A stretch of 64,000 nucleotides of DNA from Uloborus plumipes (lineage: Eukaryota; Arthropoda; Arachnida; Araneae; Uloboridae), in contig JAXGGA010000077.1 of NCBI GenBank assembly GCA_038373865.1, forward strand, positions 248,001-312,000. Reading direction: 5' to 3'. Below are positions 12,001-22,557 of this stretch, in pieces. The position numbers and the translations under genes are program-made. Numbering within the stretch: position 1 is the stretch's first letter; each line of letters starts with the position of its first letter. The notes below the pieces were generated by a model that searched no databases, was not told the origin of the DNA, and saw only the letters and a program-made list of their open reading frames with translations.

Positions 12001-14856
12001 CATTCAATGTGACAGCATTTATATTGATATAAATCTGATATTCTACAGATTGAAATAGATTATAAAAGCACTATTTCATTTGATAGATTGCAAATTTGGT
12101 ACCTTACCTCATTATGATAAAATTTAGCAACAGTTTCAATTTCTTGTCTGAACTGAAGACATGATGCATCCCAAGGTGCATAATATACTACAAGAGAAAC
12201 ATCTTTTTCGGATAGTAACGAAAGAAGATTTTTAACATTTCCTTGATAAAAATCTGTTACTAATGATGGAGGAAGGAAGAAAATTTCTGGAGGAGTGACT
12301 TTTTTAGTTTTTAATGGACTGAAAAGAAAGCAGAAATATTTTAAGTACAGGAGAAACAATAAAATCTAGCAGTTTTATTCAGTCAAAACATTCTTTCAAT
12401 TTAACTAATCAGAAAAACAAATATGCCTAATTTTTCAGATCCACATTTTGCGAAATTGTGCTAATGCATCATGTTATGTGCAATGAAATTTTTTTTAATG
12501 ATCGACAAATTGGTTTAAAGCAAGTAAAATATTGAAACTTTATATACAAGATTTGGCACACTAAGAAAGGGGCACATCTTTTTTTAAAGTTTATGGTAAT
12601 TAATGCTAATCCAATTTAAAAAAGCCCCTTTCATTCTTGGTGTGGAACATTATACTGGCGTGAGCATGAACAGGTAAACCCCCCTCTACAAAAATTAGTT
12701 ATTGAGACATTTGAAGAAATAAATTTTTTATCACTAAAATTTTGGAATTTGACAATCGTTTTGTACTTTTTTTCAACACAAACCAAATATGCTAAGAAAA
12801 ATAGATGATAAAAATAAAAAAAAAGAAAGAAAAAATTCTCAGTTTTTTCAAAGTTATTTTCTCTTCATTATATAATTTCATTTGCTCTAAATTAGTGGTT
12901 CCCAAATTTTTTTTGAGCCCATCACCCCCTTCTAGAGATGAACAGACACCTGGTGCTAGTGGGCATTGATATTCTTAAAAATATAAGACAACTATTTTAA
13001 TTTGAAACAAAATAAATGTTCCTAAAAAAAAAAAAACAATTTTCACACTTAAACTGAAAAATAAAAATAAATACATAAAAACTTTTTATTTTTATTTATT
13101 TATTTATTTTAAGATCACAGTAAAGTTGTCCTTTCAAAAATAAAAGAACATTTTAATGAAATTATTTTCTTTTATAAATTGGGATCTGGAGAATTTTAAA
13201 TATGGACATAATTTTTTAAAAAGAAAAGAATATTTGAAAATTCAAAACCTTGGTGATGAATGACACAACATACTTCCTTATGGTTTGATGAAGGGTCTTT
13301 CTTGGGAGGAAGCACCTGAACTTATTTTTTGACATTTGATTCCTAGTGTCAACTTGGAACAATTAGTTTCGTGCAAGTTTTCAATTTTCACATTGCCTGG
13401 CTTTTAAGCATCTTTTTAGCTATCAAGCTCCCCCCACCCCCCCCCCCCAAATTTTGCCTCATGAATTTGTTACCTTATTGAGGAGATAAATCACTCTTTT
13501 GATGTAGGATATTAATTTTAATATTAAAATACTAAATGACAATATTGACTAATTTCATTTTACTTTAAATGTATGCTATTTGCGAACAGCATAAATATGA
13601 TATACAAGAATTTTAACTTTAAGTTTACCATTTACCCAACAGATCACTTTGTATAATATATTTTTCAGCATAGTTAGAATTGAATAGTAATAGATAAATC
13701 CTAGCTTATACTTATTAAATAAACCTTCTTATTAGCTTAAATTTTACATTTAAAATTGGTTTTTGATAGGATTTGATATTTTTGACAGAGATGATATTTT
13801 AAACCATGGTTTAAACTGTTTAAGAAAGTTCTACTCAAGTTGAACTTTGTTTTCTTTTTTTTTTTTGAAAATTCATTGATATAAATATTTTAGTGTGAAA
13901 TTTAATACAAGTTGAAAAACCTGCTTTTATTTTCAATACACAGAAATGAATACATTTTTAGTTTTTAGTACATTTTCTGTGTTATTTTCGTTGTGTGAAA
14001 TAGCAGAGATAGTAGAAATCCAAAAGTGTCAATGTTCTCATAAATTAGTGCAAAATCTTGTCATCTAATCATTTTACAAGGAAAAAATACTTAATGAAGT
14101 CATGGTATCAATATGGACAAAATAAAAAGCTTAAAATAAATTCCAAGTGTGTTGCATGGAAAAAATATTTTAGTGCTTCGGATATTGAACAAAAGAAAGA
14201 TCTTGAAATTATTTTCTAAATCTAAACAAAAGTGCTTGTTGAAAAAAAAATAAATTCTTAGCGTCTAATCATTTTGGAAGAGGAAAAAATCTTAATAAAC
14301 TACACTAACAAAACTATCAGTTGAGTGGGGGAAAAAAAACTAGAACTAAATGTCATTTATGATACAATGTAGGAATATTTAATTGCATTATTAAACAAAT
14401 TAAACACACAATATTTTTATAAATTTCGATTCTGATAAGAAACGAAGTGTAGTTTTACGTTGTTGAATAAAAAATTACTAAATTATGCAAAAGGGGGAAT
14501 TAGGAAGTGAAATGTACAAATTAGTAATTGCGGGAGATCTTTTATTTGGTGCAAATCGAAAAAGCAAGGAAGTGCGGATAAAAAATATATTATCAAAAAA
14601 TATTTTACGCCGGTATAAACTTTGTTTACACCCGCAATTCTTCAAGTCTACAAAAATGCACTTAAGCATCGTTAACCAGAGATACATACCCATTTCTCAG
14701 AGCAGCTATTCCTGTAAAAATGAGAGCTATTACAAAAATAATTTCACGGCCATAGGAATTCATAACTTGTATACATTTGGTGAGCGATACAACATCGCCA
14801 CGTGTCTCATGTATTTGTGTATCATTTTCATCTTTGCCTAGTATGTTGGCCGCCAT
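5..14856 (-). CDS. TXNDC11: Thioredoxin domain-containing protein 11, 3'-truncated by window edge
   Basis: ER membrane PDI-like protein; in mammals it is linked to DUOX maturation and EDEM-dependent glycoprotein degradation (family knowledge). Coding exons in transcript order: 14856-14690, 12318-12108, 11410-11183, 8235-8142, 8059-7956, 7867-7802, 6678-6550, 4558-3788, 3672-3633, 1497-1340, 117-5. All introns are GT-AG and every junction keeps frame, giving 693 complete codons. Visible parts: a membrane anchor at about residues 39-53 (IIFVIALIFTGIAAL); a first thioredoxin-like domain in which the active site reads APWDASC, so the first Cys of CXXC is lost; a Cys-rich middle in the 771-nt exon (VALDYNNC and ACCRT-like region); and a last thioredoxin domain with an intact APWCGPC at about residues 664-670. 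The start ATG sits in a strong context (ATGGCGGCC). The coiled-coil C terminus expected for the family (about 950-985 residues in mammals) must lie left of the window. Introns hold many MITEs. Confidence 0.93.
432..492. repeat. C-run/G-run pair in a TXNDC11 intron
   Basis: About 10 C followed 14 bases later by about 12 G, which can pair into a hairpin. Another long C run lies at about 984-1000. The rest of this intron (118-1339) is AT-rich with nothing else recognised. Confidence 0.6.
3100..3198. repeat. Three imperfect 31-35 bp tandem units
   Basis: Units begin near 3100, 3133 and 3164 and share the core TTCACAAAAAT...TTCAAAA. They lie in the TXNDC11 intron 1498-3632, which is otherwise AT-rich and holds nothing else I recognise. 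Confidence 0.5.
4559..6549. other. TXNDC11 intron without recognised content
   Basis: AT-rich intron between the 771-nt exon and the 129-nt exon. Several homopolymer A/T runs (about 5050, 5401, 6131) and a short CA-rich patch near 5250-5270. No ORF with family resemblance and no terminal repeats found by eye. Confidence 0.4.
8313..8702. mobile_element. Tigger/pogo-like MITE, interrupted by a second element
   Basis: The left end CTGTTGGCCCCGCTTA follows TA. The right part (8686-8702) is a degraded match to the partner TIR. The same family occurs intact at 23434-23607, inverted at 26476-26648 and again at 40837-41011. A piggyBac-like element (8464-8685) has jumped into its distal third. Located in the TXNDC11 intron 8236-11182. 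Confidence 0.75.
8464..8685. mobile_element. piggyBac-like MITE nested in the pogo-like MITE
   Basis: TIR CCCATTAATGCC at the left and GGCATTAATGGG at the right. It is flanked by TTAA at 8460-8463 and TTAG at 8686-8689 (one mismatch from TTAA). A short hairpin (TTGGTATA...GTACCAA) sits just inside the right TIR. TTAA duplication and CCC-type termini are the piggyBac hallmarks. Confidence 0.75.
8810..8954. mobile_element. Tigger/pogo-like MITE, 145 bp
   Basis: Left TIR CAGTTGACGCTGATATAACG and right TIR ending ATAACGAACGTTGACTG, flanked by TA on both sides. This is a different family from the element at 8313, with the 'CAGTTGA...ATAACGA' ends typical of Tigger-type elements. No coding capacity. 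Confidence 0.8.
10351..10423. mobile_element. Minimal piggyBac-like MITE, 73 bp
   Basis: Perfect TTAA on both sides (10347-10350 and 10424-10427), with ends CCCCTCAGCGGTTC and GAACCATCAGGGGG forming an imperfect TIR. It is very short, with only about 45 bp between the TIRs. Confidence 0.65.
10735..10758. repeat. Perfect 11-bp-arm hairpin
   Basis: CTTGACATCTT, two bases, then the exact complement. The adjacent text repeats 'GTCAAGGTTACATT'. Function unknown. Confidence 0.5.
11481..11855. mobile_element. piggyBac-like MITE, 375 bp
   Basis: TTAA at 11477-11480, left end CCCTTTCTCTAT, right end ATACACAAAGGG followed by TTCA (one mismatch from TTAA). It sits in the TXNDC11 intron 11411-12107 and accounts for most of it. 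Confidence 0.6.
12557..12645. repeat. Small imperfect inverted repeat
   Basis: CACACTAAGAAAGGGGC at the left matches GCCCCTTTCATTCTTGGTGTG at the right with gaps. Possible tiny MITE in TXNDC11 intron 1. Confidence 0.35.
12893..13445. mobile_element. hAT (Charlie-like) fragment, right end unclear
   Basis: The left edge AGTGGTTCCCAAA followed by a T run and 'GAGCCCATCACCCCC' is typical of hAT ends. No matching right TIR was found; the pyrimidine-rich stretch near 13430-13450 is only a guess. The rest of intron 1 (to 14689) is AT-rich with nothing recognised. Confidence 0.3.
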
Positions 14857-14858
14857 GA

Positions 14859-14866
14859 TGACGTCA
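14859..14866. promoter_or_regulatory. CRE/ATF palindrome next to the TXNDC11 start codon
   Basis: A perfect TGACGTCA palindrome lies two bases upstream of the TXNDC11 ATG on the minus strand, and the start codon itself sits in a YY1-like ATGGCGGCC context. This fits a TATA-less promoter with a short 5' UTR. ATF/XBP1-type factors bind this core, which would suit an ER folding gene; that link is inference. Confidence 0.45.
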
Positions 14867-15403
14867 TGTTCAAGGAGAGAGAAAAAATAAAGGAAAAATG
14901 AAGCTTTAAAAAGCCGCCTTCTTAGACTTATATAGATCGATTTTATTTTCGCTCATGTAATTTGAACAACGGAGGCATTCGAAGTACATTCACTACTTGT
15001 TTTGAAAGAACATGAGAGAGAGAACTCGAAGAGAAGCGAACGAAAGAAAGTAGGAGACCAGAAAATTATAATTTAATTAGAGCACTTGTAATTCAATTAT
15101 GAAAAAAAAGAAAAAAAACATTGTCAAATTATTCGGTGATACCAGTTACGATAGTAACTTTCTCCCAGAAATAAAATGATCTTGTTCTTTAATTTCATTC
15201 TTAAATTAGAAAAAATGCGTACCGGAATCTTTTAAATAGTTTTAAGCGTTTTCTTTTTAAAAAACTTTTAGTTTCCAAATAATGACGTGAAATTTGATAT
15301 TGCTCACTCTCACGTTTATAATCTGAAAGATAAATTATATTTATTCTCAAAGAAATGTTAGACATCATGCGGAAGTTCTTTTCAAATTGAAGTTTAATAT
15401 TTG
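14867..15403. other. Upstream flank of TXNDC11
   Basis: AT-rich region upstream of the CRE. It includes a GA-rich patch near 15010-15055. No TATA box or CpG cluster stands out and there is no coding signal. Confidence 0.4.
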
Positions 15404-17682
15404 TAGGGTATTCCGACCAGTGAGTGACCACCACCCAGTGAATGACCACTTCGCAGTATTTCTTAAAAAATAACGTTCTAAATTATTTTTTTTATCGATA
15501 AATTGGCTTCAATAGCTTTCTTCCTTCAAATTCTGAGCTATCTGATACCTGATTGATTATTTTGGTCATGTATTTTTCTAGTAAAAAATTATAGAATGTT
15601 TACAGCCGTGCGCCATTTCTTTTTCTGCTCCAAAATAATAAGGATGGTTTTGTGTATACAACTACTTTGATTCGTATTAATTGTATTTATAAATTATTTT
15701 TTTTAATTATACAAAAGAATCATTTAGTATGTATATTCAGGCTATGATTTTATTTGTTTCAATCTTTATAGAATGTGTAGATTTTAGATTTATGGGGTGG
15801 TCACTCACTGGGTCAGAAAAACTCTGAAAAGCCAGTGAATGACCAGCTGTTTATTCACTGGGATTTTAATGTTGTTTTGAAAAATTAAAGAAAACTAGGG
15901 TCGACCAGTGAATGACCACCACCCAGTGAATGAACAGCGCGTCATTTTCGTTAAAAAATAAGGTTTTAAAAGCTTTTTTTTTAGACCGAGTGGTATCAAC
16001 AATTTTCTACCGTGAAATTCCAAGCTATATTGGTTACATAGGTCAATTCTTTATTGTTGAAAAAATTGATAGAATGTTGACTCTCGCGTAGTAGTGTTCT
16101 TTTTAGTGTGTTCTATTTTTGGAACATAGGAGCTTTATATAAATTTATTTAAAAAAAGAAAAAAGATATTTTTTTTGACCAAAAAAATTTTAATTTAGTT
16201 TTTCTCTTAACATATTTTTATGCATTAAAAAAAAAAAACTAAAGTGTATTGATCCACTTACCTGAACTTAAAAAATCCATTATCAAAGTACATACCTTGT
16301 ACTCAGACTTTTCAGTCAAAACTGATAACAAATCATTTATAGCTCTGTATCGTAACCGCGCATCAAGTAATCCTATTTTGCCTGAATGGAACATTGATAT
16401 CCATTTGAGGAGCAAAGAGAGTATTCACATTTTCAATCCAAATCTTATTGGTTTTCCTCTTATAAACATTTCCCATGAATGCCGACAGTAATAGGAACCA
16501 CTCATTCATCTATGCTTGATTTCTCATGAATATTTCAAATTGTTGAGGGCTTTTACACAATTTGTAAATAGGTTTTTTCAAGCTTTTCATTTTTTTTAAT
16601 ATAAATTTACGGTTGAAATCCATAATAAAAGGGTTATTTTTAATTTTCGAAAATTGCTTCGATGCATAATTGCTGGTACTAATAGTACAAATGTCTCTTC
16701 TGTGTTTGTGCATTACTCCAATGCATATGTTCAGTAAAGTGCTTTTAAATTATAAGGTATTGCAAGCCGACTAATATTATTTTCCAGTATCACGTGACGA
16801 CACAGCTGTCAGGGCAGGTGTGGATTCGGGGCCATTTCCTCTGTCAAACTGTTATTATTTTCTTTTGAAACGAAACCTCATAATCTTTAATAATATAAAC
16901 TTATTTGGTTTTGCAAACATCTGCACTAGAACGCATTCAAAACGAAAAGATAAGAGAATCACACATTATGAAACTTGAAATTTCCTCATTTAAGTCGATG
17001 ATTAAGTCATTTAAGTAAAATGATAAAGATAACAATAATAACATTAGTAACAATTAAAAATAAATCTGTAATTAGTAGCGTAAAATAGAACTTTTTCTAC
17101 TGTTAGTAAGTATTGTCAAAATGGCCTTAAATAAGGTTTGTGAAAAAAATAAAAATAAGATGATATAAGAGTTAATCAAGAGCATTTAAAAATATTTATT
17201 ATCGGCTAACACAATAATAATGATAATAATTAAAGAAAAGGTAAAAAGAAGATTCAATACGATGCGGAAAGGTTTCTCGTTTGAGAAAAAAATAAATAAA
17301 TAAATAAAATTAATTTATAAATAAGCATGTAAAGTAACAGGTCACTATCTGCCTTATAAAAATATACAAAAGTGAAAATATCTAAAACCAACTTCAAGTA
17401 TTTCTAACTCAAAATGTAAGGTGGTCATTCACTGGGTCAGAGGTGGTCATTCATTGGGTCGGAGGTGGTCATTCACTGGGTCTTTGCGCCATTTTTCCTT
17501 CGAACACCCCAAAAAGCCGGAAGCGGAACCCTTCAAGTTCCATCATTTTTTTTTACGCATTTACATAGATCAATAAAACTATTTAAACTATCACGAACAA
17601 AATATTACAGTATTTAAAATTACTACGATTTTTTAAAAATGAAATTTTGCTTAAGTGGTCATTCACTGGTCTGTCTACCCTA
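15404..17682. mobile_element. TIR element with scattered GGTCATTCACTGG motif array
   Basis: The left end TAGGGTATTCCGACCAGTGA and the inverse of the right end (TAGGGTAGACAGACCAGTGA) form a TIR of about 28 bp. The sub-terminal motif GTGGTCATTCACTGG or its complement recurs about eleven times: two at 15414-15449, one each at about 15797, 15832 and 15852, two at 15903-15935, three at 17420-17482 and one at 17655-17669. If the TIR proper starts at GGG, the flanks are TA/TA. The interior is AT-rich with no intact transposase, so it is non-autonomous. Superfamily unassigned. Confidence 0.65.
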
Positions 17683-19145
17683 TTCGAAATTAGAGTTCAG
17701 TAATGAAAAAATAGGCACTATTAAATTACATAGTTCTTCAGACAACCTTTTATAGCACTTATCGTTTAAAATAGAATTGAATGAGTTATTCGAATATGAA
17801 GTTTTAAAGCGTGTCTATTTTCGGAATGGAAATTCATTTAATAAAATATTTTTTTGTGCTTTCATAGTACTTTCAAAAATCTGTTGACGAGAACTCCAAT
17901 TGTATTTACGTGCAAAATATTTTTTACTAATCTTATATCATGATTGTGATTCATCAAGAATGTAAATAAATGTATCCTTTGAGGAATTTTTCTGTATTTT
18001 GATTTTGAGTATTTTGATTCATCTGAAGTATAGTAAGCTGAACTTCTAACTTTAAATGTGAATAGCAGCAACATAAAATACATATACATTTTCATATTAA
18101 CGTAAATATTGCTCATTGATTAGCTTTGTTTCTAATTTTGACATGTTTTGGCTCTAGTCTGTGTGTTTAAAAATTTGAAGATTGAATTTTGTTTTGCTGT
18201 TGAAGTAATGTTGAAATAATTATTCCTGGTTCCTGATAAAATCAAGAACCAGATTTTTTTTTAATTCAAACAAATGGACGTTTTTATCAATGGTGAAGGT
18301 ATGCCTTTTGATTTTGGGACTTTATTGCTTGGTTTCAAGATTAAATTCATTTCAAAATTAAAAAAGTGAAGTTTGGGACTTAAAATATGCATGTAGGGTT
18401 GATGTGGTTCCTCTAAGTTTTGAATGGATTTTTTGCAAAAAAATTCATTTTAAGTTAAAAATTTCGTTCACCACTAAGAGTTTGAAATTAGGTTTCACCC
18501 TCTTGATAATTGATGTAAAAAGTGAACATTTCATTTAGCTTATATCCATTTTTCTGCATCAATGCACAGTGATGCACTATCCACATTGGCTACAAAGCAT
18601 CTCGCCTTTAAATTACCCTTAAAAATCTAATTTCTGCCCTGACTCTGCCCATCCTCTTGAGAGCACCAGGCGTACTATTTCATTTTTCCGGTGGTGGGGA
18701 GTGCTACAATAAAAATTTTATCAGAAGACGGCAAAAACCACAATCATTTTGTAAAAATATTTATTTTTTTTAAAGGGGGTCTAAAAATGGACCTCCGAAA
18801 TGCTGGATCAGGTGTGAATCCCTATTTTTTCCCCAGAGGTTTTTTGATCTTCATTTAGAGCGCTGATAAATTGACTTTTAACGCAACCTAGCAGGGTTAG
18901 TGCCTGTTGCTGGTCCTCAATTTGGTATTTATATTTTCTCAAAATTTTACTCAATTCTCTCAAAGCTTAAGTAGTATTGAAGCATCGACTTCCTAATTTA
19001 CCTGATAAAAAAATATTTGTCCTGAATTTAAGCTTTTTGTCCTGATATTCCTCATTTTTTTAAATCAATTTTAGGGCTCCTAACAAGTTTTTAGTTTGTA
19101 CCTAGGGAAAAAAGACTTCTTTAATTAAATTCTTTAATTAACAGA
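17683..19145. other. Intergenic, nothing recognised
   Basis: AT-rich intergenic sequence between the motif-array element and the hAT element. Short ORFs here have no family resemblance. Confidence 0.4.
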
Positions 19146-19153
19146 CATTGATC

Positions 19154-20006
19154 CAGTGGTTGGAAAAACTACATTTCTTTTGTAGCGAACTACAACTACA
19201 ACTACTGTTATAAATGTAGTTAACTACAACTACAACTACTTTTTTTGAAATGTAGCGACTACAAACTACTTTTGAATTTTAGTCGCTACTTTTTAAAGAA
19301 TAAATAAATAAAAATCATATACCGTTTGAGGATTGACCGAAAAACATTCGAAAAGTGGTTTACATTAATAAATTAATTCATTTGAAAATGTAATAGAACT
19401 AAGAATTGTCTTTTAATTTATTTTATTTTTCCTTTTTGTTTCTTTTTTTTCTGCTAAAATTTGTCCTTTTTAGACTTTTTTTTTTTACAATTTTTACGAA
19501 TATTTGCCACAAGAAAGGGTTCAAAATTTAAATGATTGAAAGAATTCAACCTTCAATTTTTTTTTTAATTTCTTGCCTTGGAATATTCAGGAACGTGAAA
19601 ATTATTTGAAGGAATATAGAAATTATGATACCAAATAAACCAATGACATCAAACAGATAGAATGTATTTTGTCAAAATGATGTATGTAAGGATCAGCTTA
19701 TATTTTTATGATTCTTATTTCTCATTGCGCTTGCTGTTGTACTCGTGCAAGATTTGCACTAGCCAGAGTTAATTAAACCTTGTTTTTTTCCCTTCATTCT
19801 CTGTTTTTTTTAAATTTTTTTTTCATTTATTATTATGTTTTTAATTTAAAAGTAGTTTCCAGAAATCGCTACAAACTACTATTTTTTTTATCGCGCTACT
19901 CACTACTCTACTTTTTTTTTAAAGTAATGCGCTACACTACAAACTACTAAAAAATGTAGCTACTACAGTAGTTTCACTACTTGTAGTGCGCTACTTCCGA
20001 CCACTG
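19154..20006. mobile_element. Non-autonomous hAT element, 853 bp, with perfect TSD
   Basis: Ends CAGTGGTTGGAA and (complement of the right end) CAGTGGTCGGAA. The 8-bp target duplication CATTGATC is perfect at 19146-19153 and 20007-20014. Both sub-terminal regions are packed with ACTACAAACTAC-type repeats (about 19176-19290 and 19868-19990), likely transposase-binding arrays. The middle is AT-rich with no transposase. Confidence 0.92.
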
Positions 20007-20315
20007 CATTGATCTTAATTTTTAGAGGTTAAAATTCTGATCCAAATATAAATTAGTATTTTCTAGCCAGAAAGCAAACCTAAAGGGCTTCTACTTTTAT
20101 CATTTAAAAACATATTTACGTTACTGCAATATGCTAATATTTTGCAATTTTATAGTTCTAAAAATACTTAAAAAACTGACATATAGCAACAAGATGTTAG
20201 TTTTATTTTCCTTTCCTTTTTAATTAAAAAAAAATATCTCTGGGAAAAAAATGATTTAAAAATGTTTTTAAATGCATAAAATGAAATATTTATTGATAAA
20301 ACTGTTTCTACTGTT

Positions 20316-20842
20316 CAGGGGTGCCCACAAGGGGGGATTATGGCGCAAGTTGCGCCATCAAAATTTTTGGGGGGGATTTTTTAAAACTAATTTATTTATT
20401 TATTTATTTAAATTATTTATTAATTTATTTTTTTGATTTAAATTATTTACTGATTTTTTTAAATAAAAATTATCCATTAATTTATTTTTTAATTTAAATT
20501 ATTTTTTTTATTACTTTATTATTATTTATTATTTATTTAATTATTTTTTCTGTGTGTGTGTGCTTGGAATGTGTGGAAGAGCAAAAAAGTGGTTCTATTC
20601 TGCGCATAATTAGTACTTCTAAAAAGAAATAACAACTAAAAAAATAATAGAAATAATTTTTTAAAATAAATAAATATTTTTTTTTAAATAAATAAATCAT
20701 TTTTTTAAAAAGTAAATAAAAAATATTTAAAAAATAAATAATATTAAAAAAAAGAGGGGTAAAAATAAAAAGCAACAGAGGGTTGTGAAAAATTTTGGGG
20801 GGGAATTTGCGCCATTGAGCTTGTGGGGGATGGGCACCCCTG
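20316..20842. mobile_element. Non-autonomous hAT element, 527 bp, with perfect TSD
   Basis: TIR CAGGGGTGCCCA at both ends (inverted at the right). The 8-bp duplication CTACTGTT is perfect at 20308-20315 and 20843-20850. The interior consists of TTTATTTA-type blocks on the left and their complement on the right, so the whole element can fold back. Confidence 0.92.
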
Positions 20843-21477
20843 CTACTGTTTAAACTTCATTTCAGGTGGTATTTTAAACATGTAGATGTTTAAAATCTTG
20901 TAACAAATTTTTTTCCTTGTGTAAATACAAAAAGATTTTTATTGTAACTTATGTTGACTAATAAATCTTTTGAATATATTTTATATTGTTTTATTATTAT
21001 TATTATTTCTGTATAGTGAAATAAGTTCATAAAACTACTAAAACTACAATAATTGCATACAAGTTGATTTTTTTAGTTTCCAACCTATGCCCCTTCATTT
21101 GTTACTGCATTTATTTAAATGCGGCCTCCCAATGGCAAAAAGGTTCCCCTACCTTTAGGATGCACAATAGTGATATAACTGAAGTAGTTTTAAATAGAAT
21201 GTTTTTTTTTTTTTTTTTTGTAAAAGAAATAAATAAACTAATAACCTTTTATTTAAGTTATGAAATGAAGGAGACTAATGAACAGGTAGGACGATTTTGC
21301 AAATGGCTTCTTTCTTAACAGATTTCGCAAATTTCTTCCAAAACAAAATAAAAACCGATTGGAAATGCTGGCCGGAAGGAAAATGCTTCTTCAAAATAGA
21401 AAAAAACTTATTGTATTAGCCTGCATGCTGAAATAAACGAGGTTGACCAACATGTCGGGGAATTCAAATTTTTGGGC

Positions 21478-21714
21478 ATGGCGGATAATATAGGGTTCAA
21501 TTTGCAATTTAGAAAAAGTAAAGCTCCTAGCTCAGTTCCAGTTTTAAAGCAAACTATAAGAAGAAGGTTTAAAAATAGACTAAACAACAGAATAGTTAGT
21601 AAGCAGAGAGAGCAAGGTGATTACATCCGGCATTCGTTGATATGCGCCATGTTCTACAATTGTACAACAGGTAAAACCTCATTCAGAAAAGTTCCAAAAG
21701 AATTCATTGTGTAA
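21478..21714 (+). CDS. Unidentified 78-residue ORF, possible small gene
   Basis: I do not recognise this protein. It begins MADNIGFNLQFRKSKAP, has a strongly basic centre (about residues 25-48, with RRRFKNR) and a CAMFYNC patch. A good donor (ACAG|GTAAAA) falls at about 21670, and a downstream open stretch (about 21750-21863) ends in a Glu/Asp-rich tail and a stop, so a two-exon gene is possible. It lies between two minus-strand genes. Composition is less AT-biased than the flanks. It could also be a retropseudogene or a transposon remnant. Confidence 0.3.
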   Translation: MADNIGFNLQFRKSKAPSSVPVLKQTIRRRFKNRLNNRIVSKQREQGDYIRHSLICAMFYNCTTGKTSFRKVPKEFIV

Positions 21715-22557
21715 TCTTTCGTATAGTGTGATTTTTCAAGTGAAAGAAGTAGCCATAGTTTACATCCTCGACTGATGGAACTTATGCGGAAAACACTTTT
21801 GATGGTAAAAATGAGTCAGGTTTGACTGATATAGAAAGTGGAGAAAGGGAATTAGATGAATGATTTTTACATCATATTTTTAAAGGTTGAAAAATATGTT
21901 GTTTGTATAGTAGAGAATCAAAATATTTTAACAGGATATGACATGAAATTAATACGCGTTTGCTATTAATGACATCATTCATTGATTAATTCAGAAGCAT
22001 TCATTGCAAATGGGAATTGTATATAATCTGCATGAGTGTTTTTTTTAAGAGGTGATTTTATTTTTATGCATTAATTAGCTATCTTAAATGCCTTATGAAT
22101 TTGCAAAATGTTTTAATATTAAGACTAGAAATATTTAATTCAATTTTTTATAGAATAATTTGTATTCGATTACATTTTCTTGACAGACCTTTTTCTTATT
22201 TTAGAAAATTGTAATTCAAAAAACAGATTATTGAAAAAAAATCGGGTTTCATATGCATATTAGAAAAAAAAAAACTCTTTTGGTAAAGTGCCTTTCTAAT
22301 TGTATTGAAATGCCTTTTAATTAAGAAGAACTGCCACTTAATTGATCTAGTTAAAACATTGCATATCATTTGCATGCTTTTCACTTCGCAGTCTCCCTAT
22401 TTCAGTGTTGAGGAACACATTTAGTGTGCTAAGGCTAAGGAGCATGTGTCAGAAATTGAGTACCAAATGGACATAAATGGATTAAATGAAATAGAAGCAA
22501 GAGCCACAGAATCAAGAAACCTAGTTCATTTTAAATGCCATCTCAAAATGTACATAA

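Noticed and set aside
16249..16491. 80-codon ORF resembling a Gypsy RNase H segment (VKTDNKSFIALY...W...HIFNPN)
   Set aside because: Similarity is only impressionistic; no adjacent RT or integrase, and it lies in an element with DNA-transposon ends.
20533..20775. 80-codon minus-strand ORF
   Set aside because: Phe/Leu/Lys low-complexity product of the A/T blocks inside the hAT element 20316-20842.
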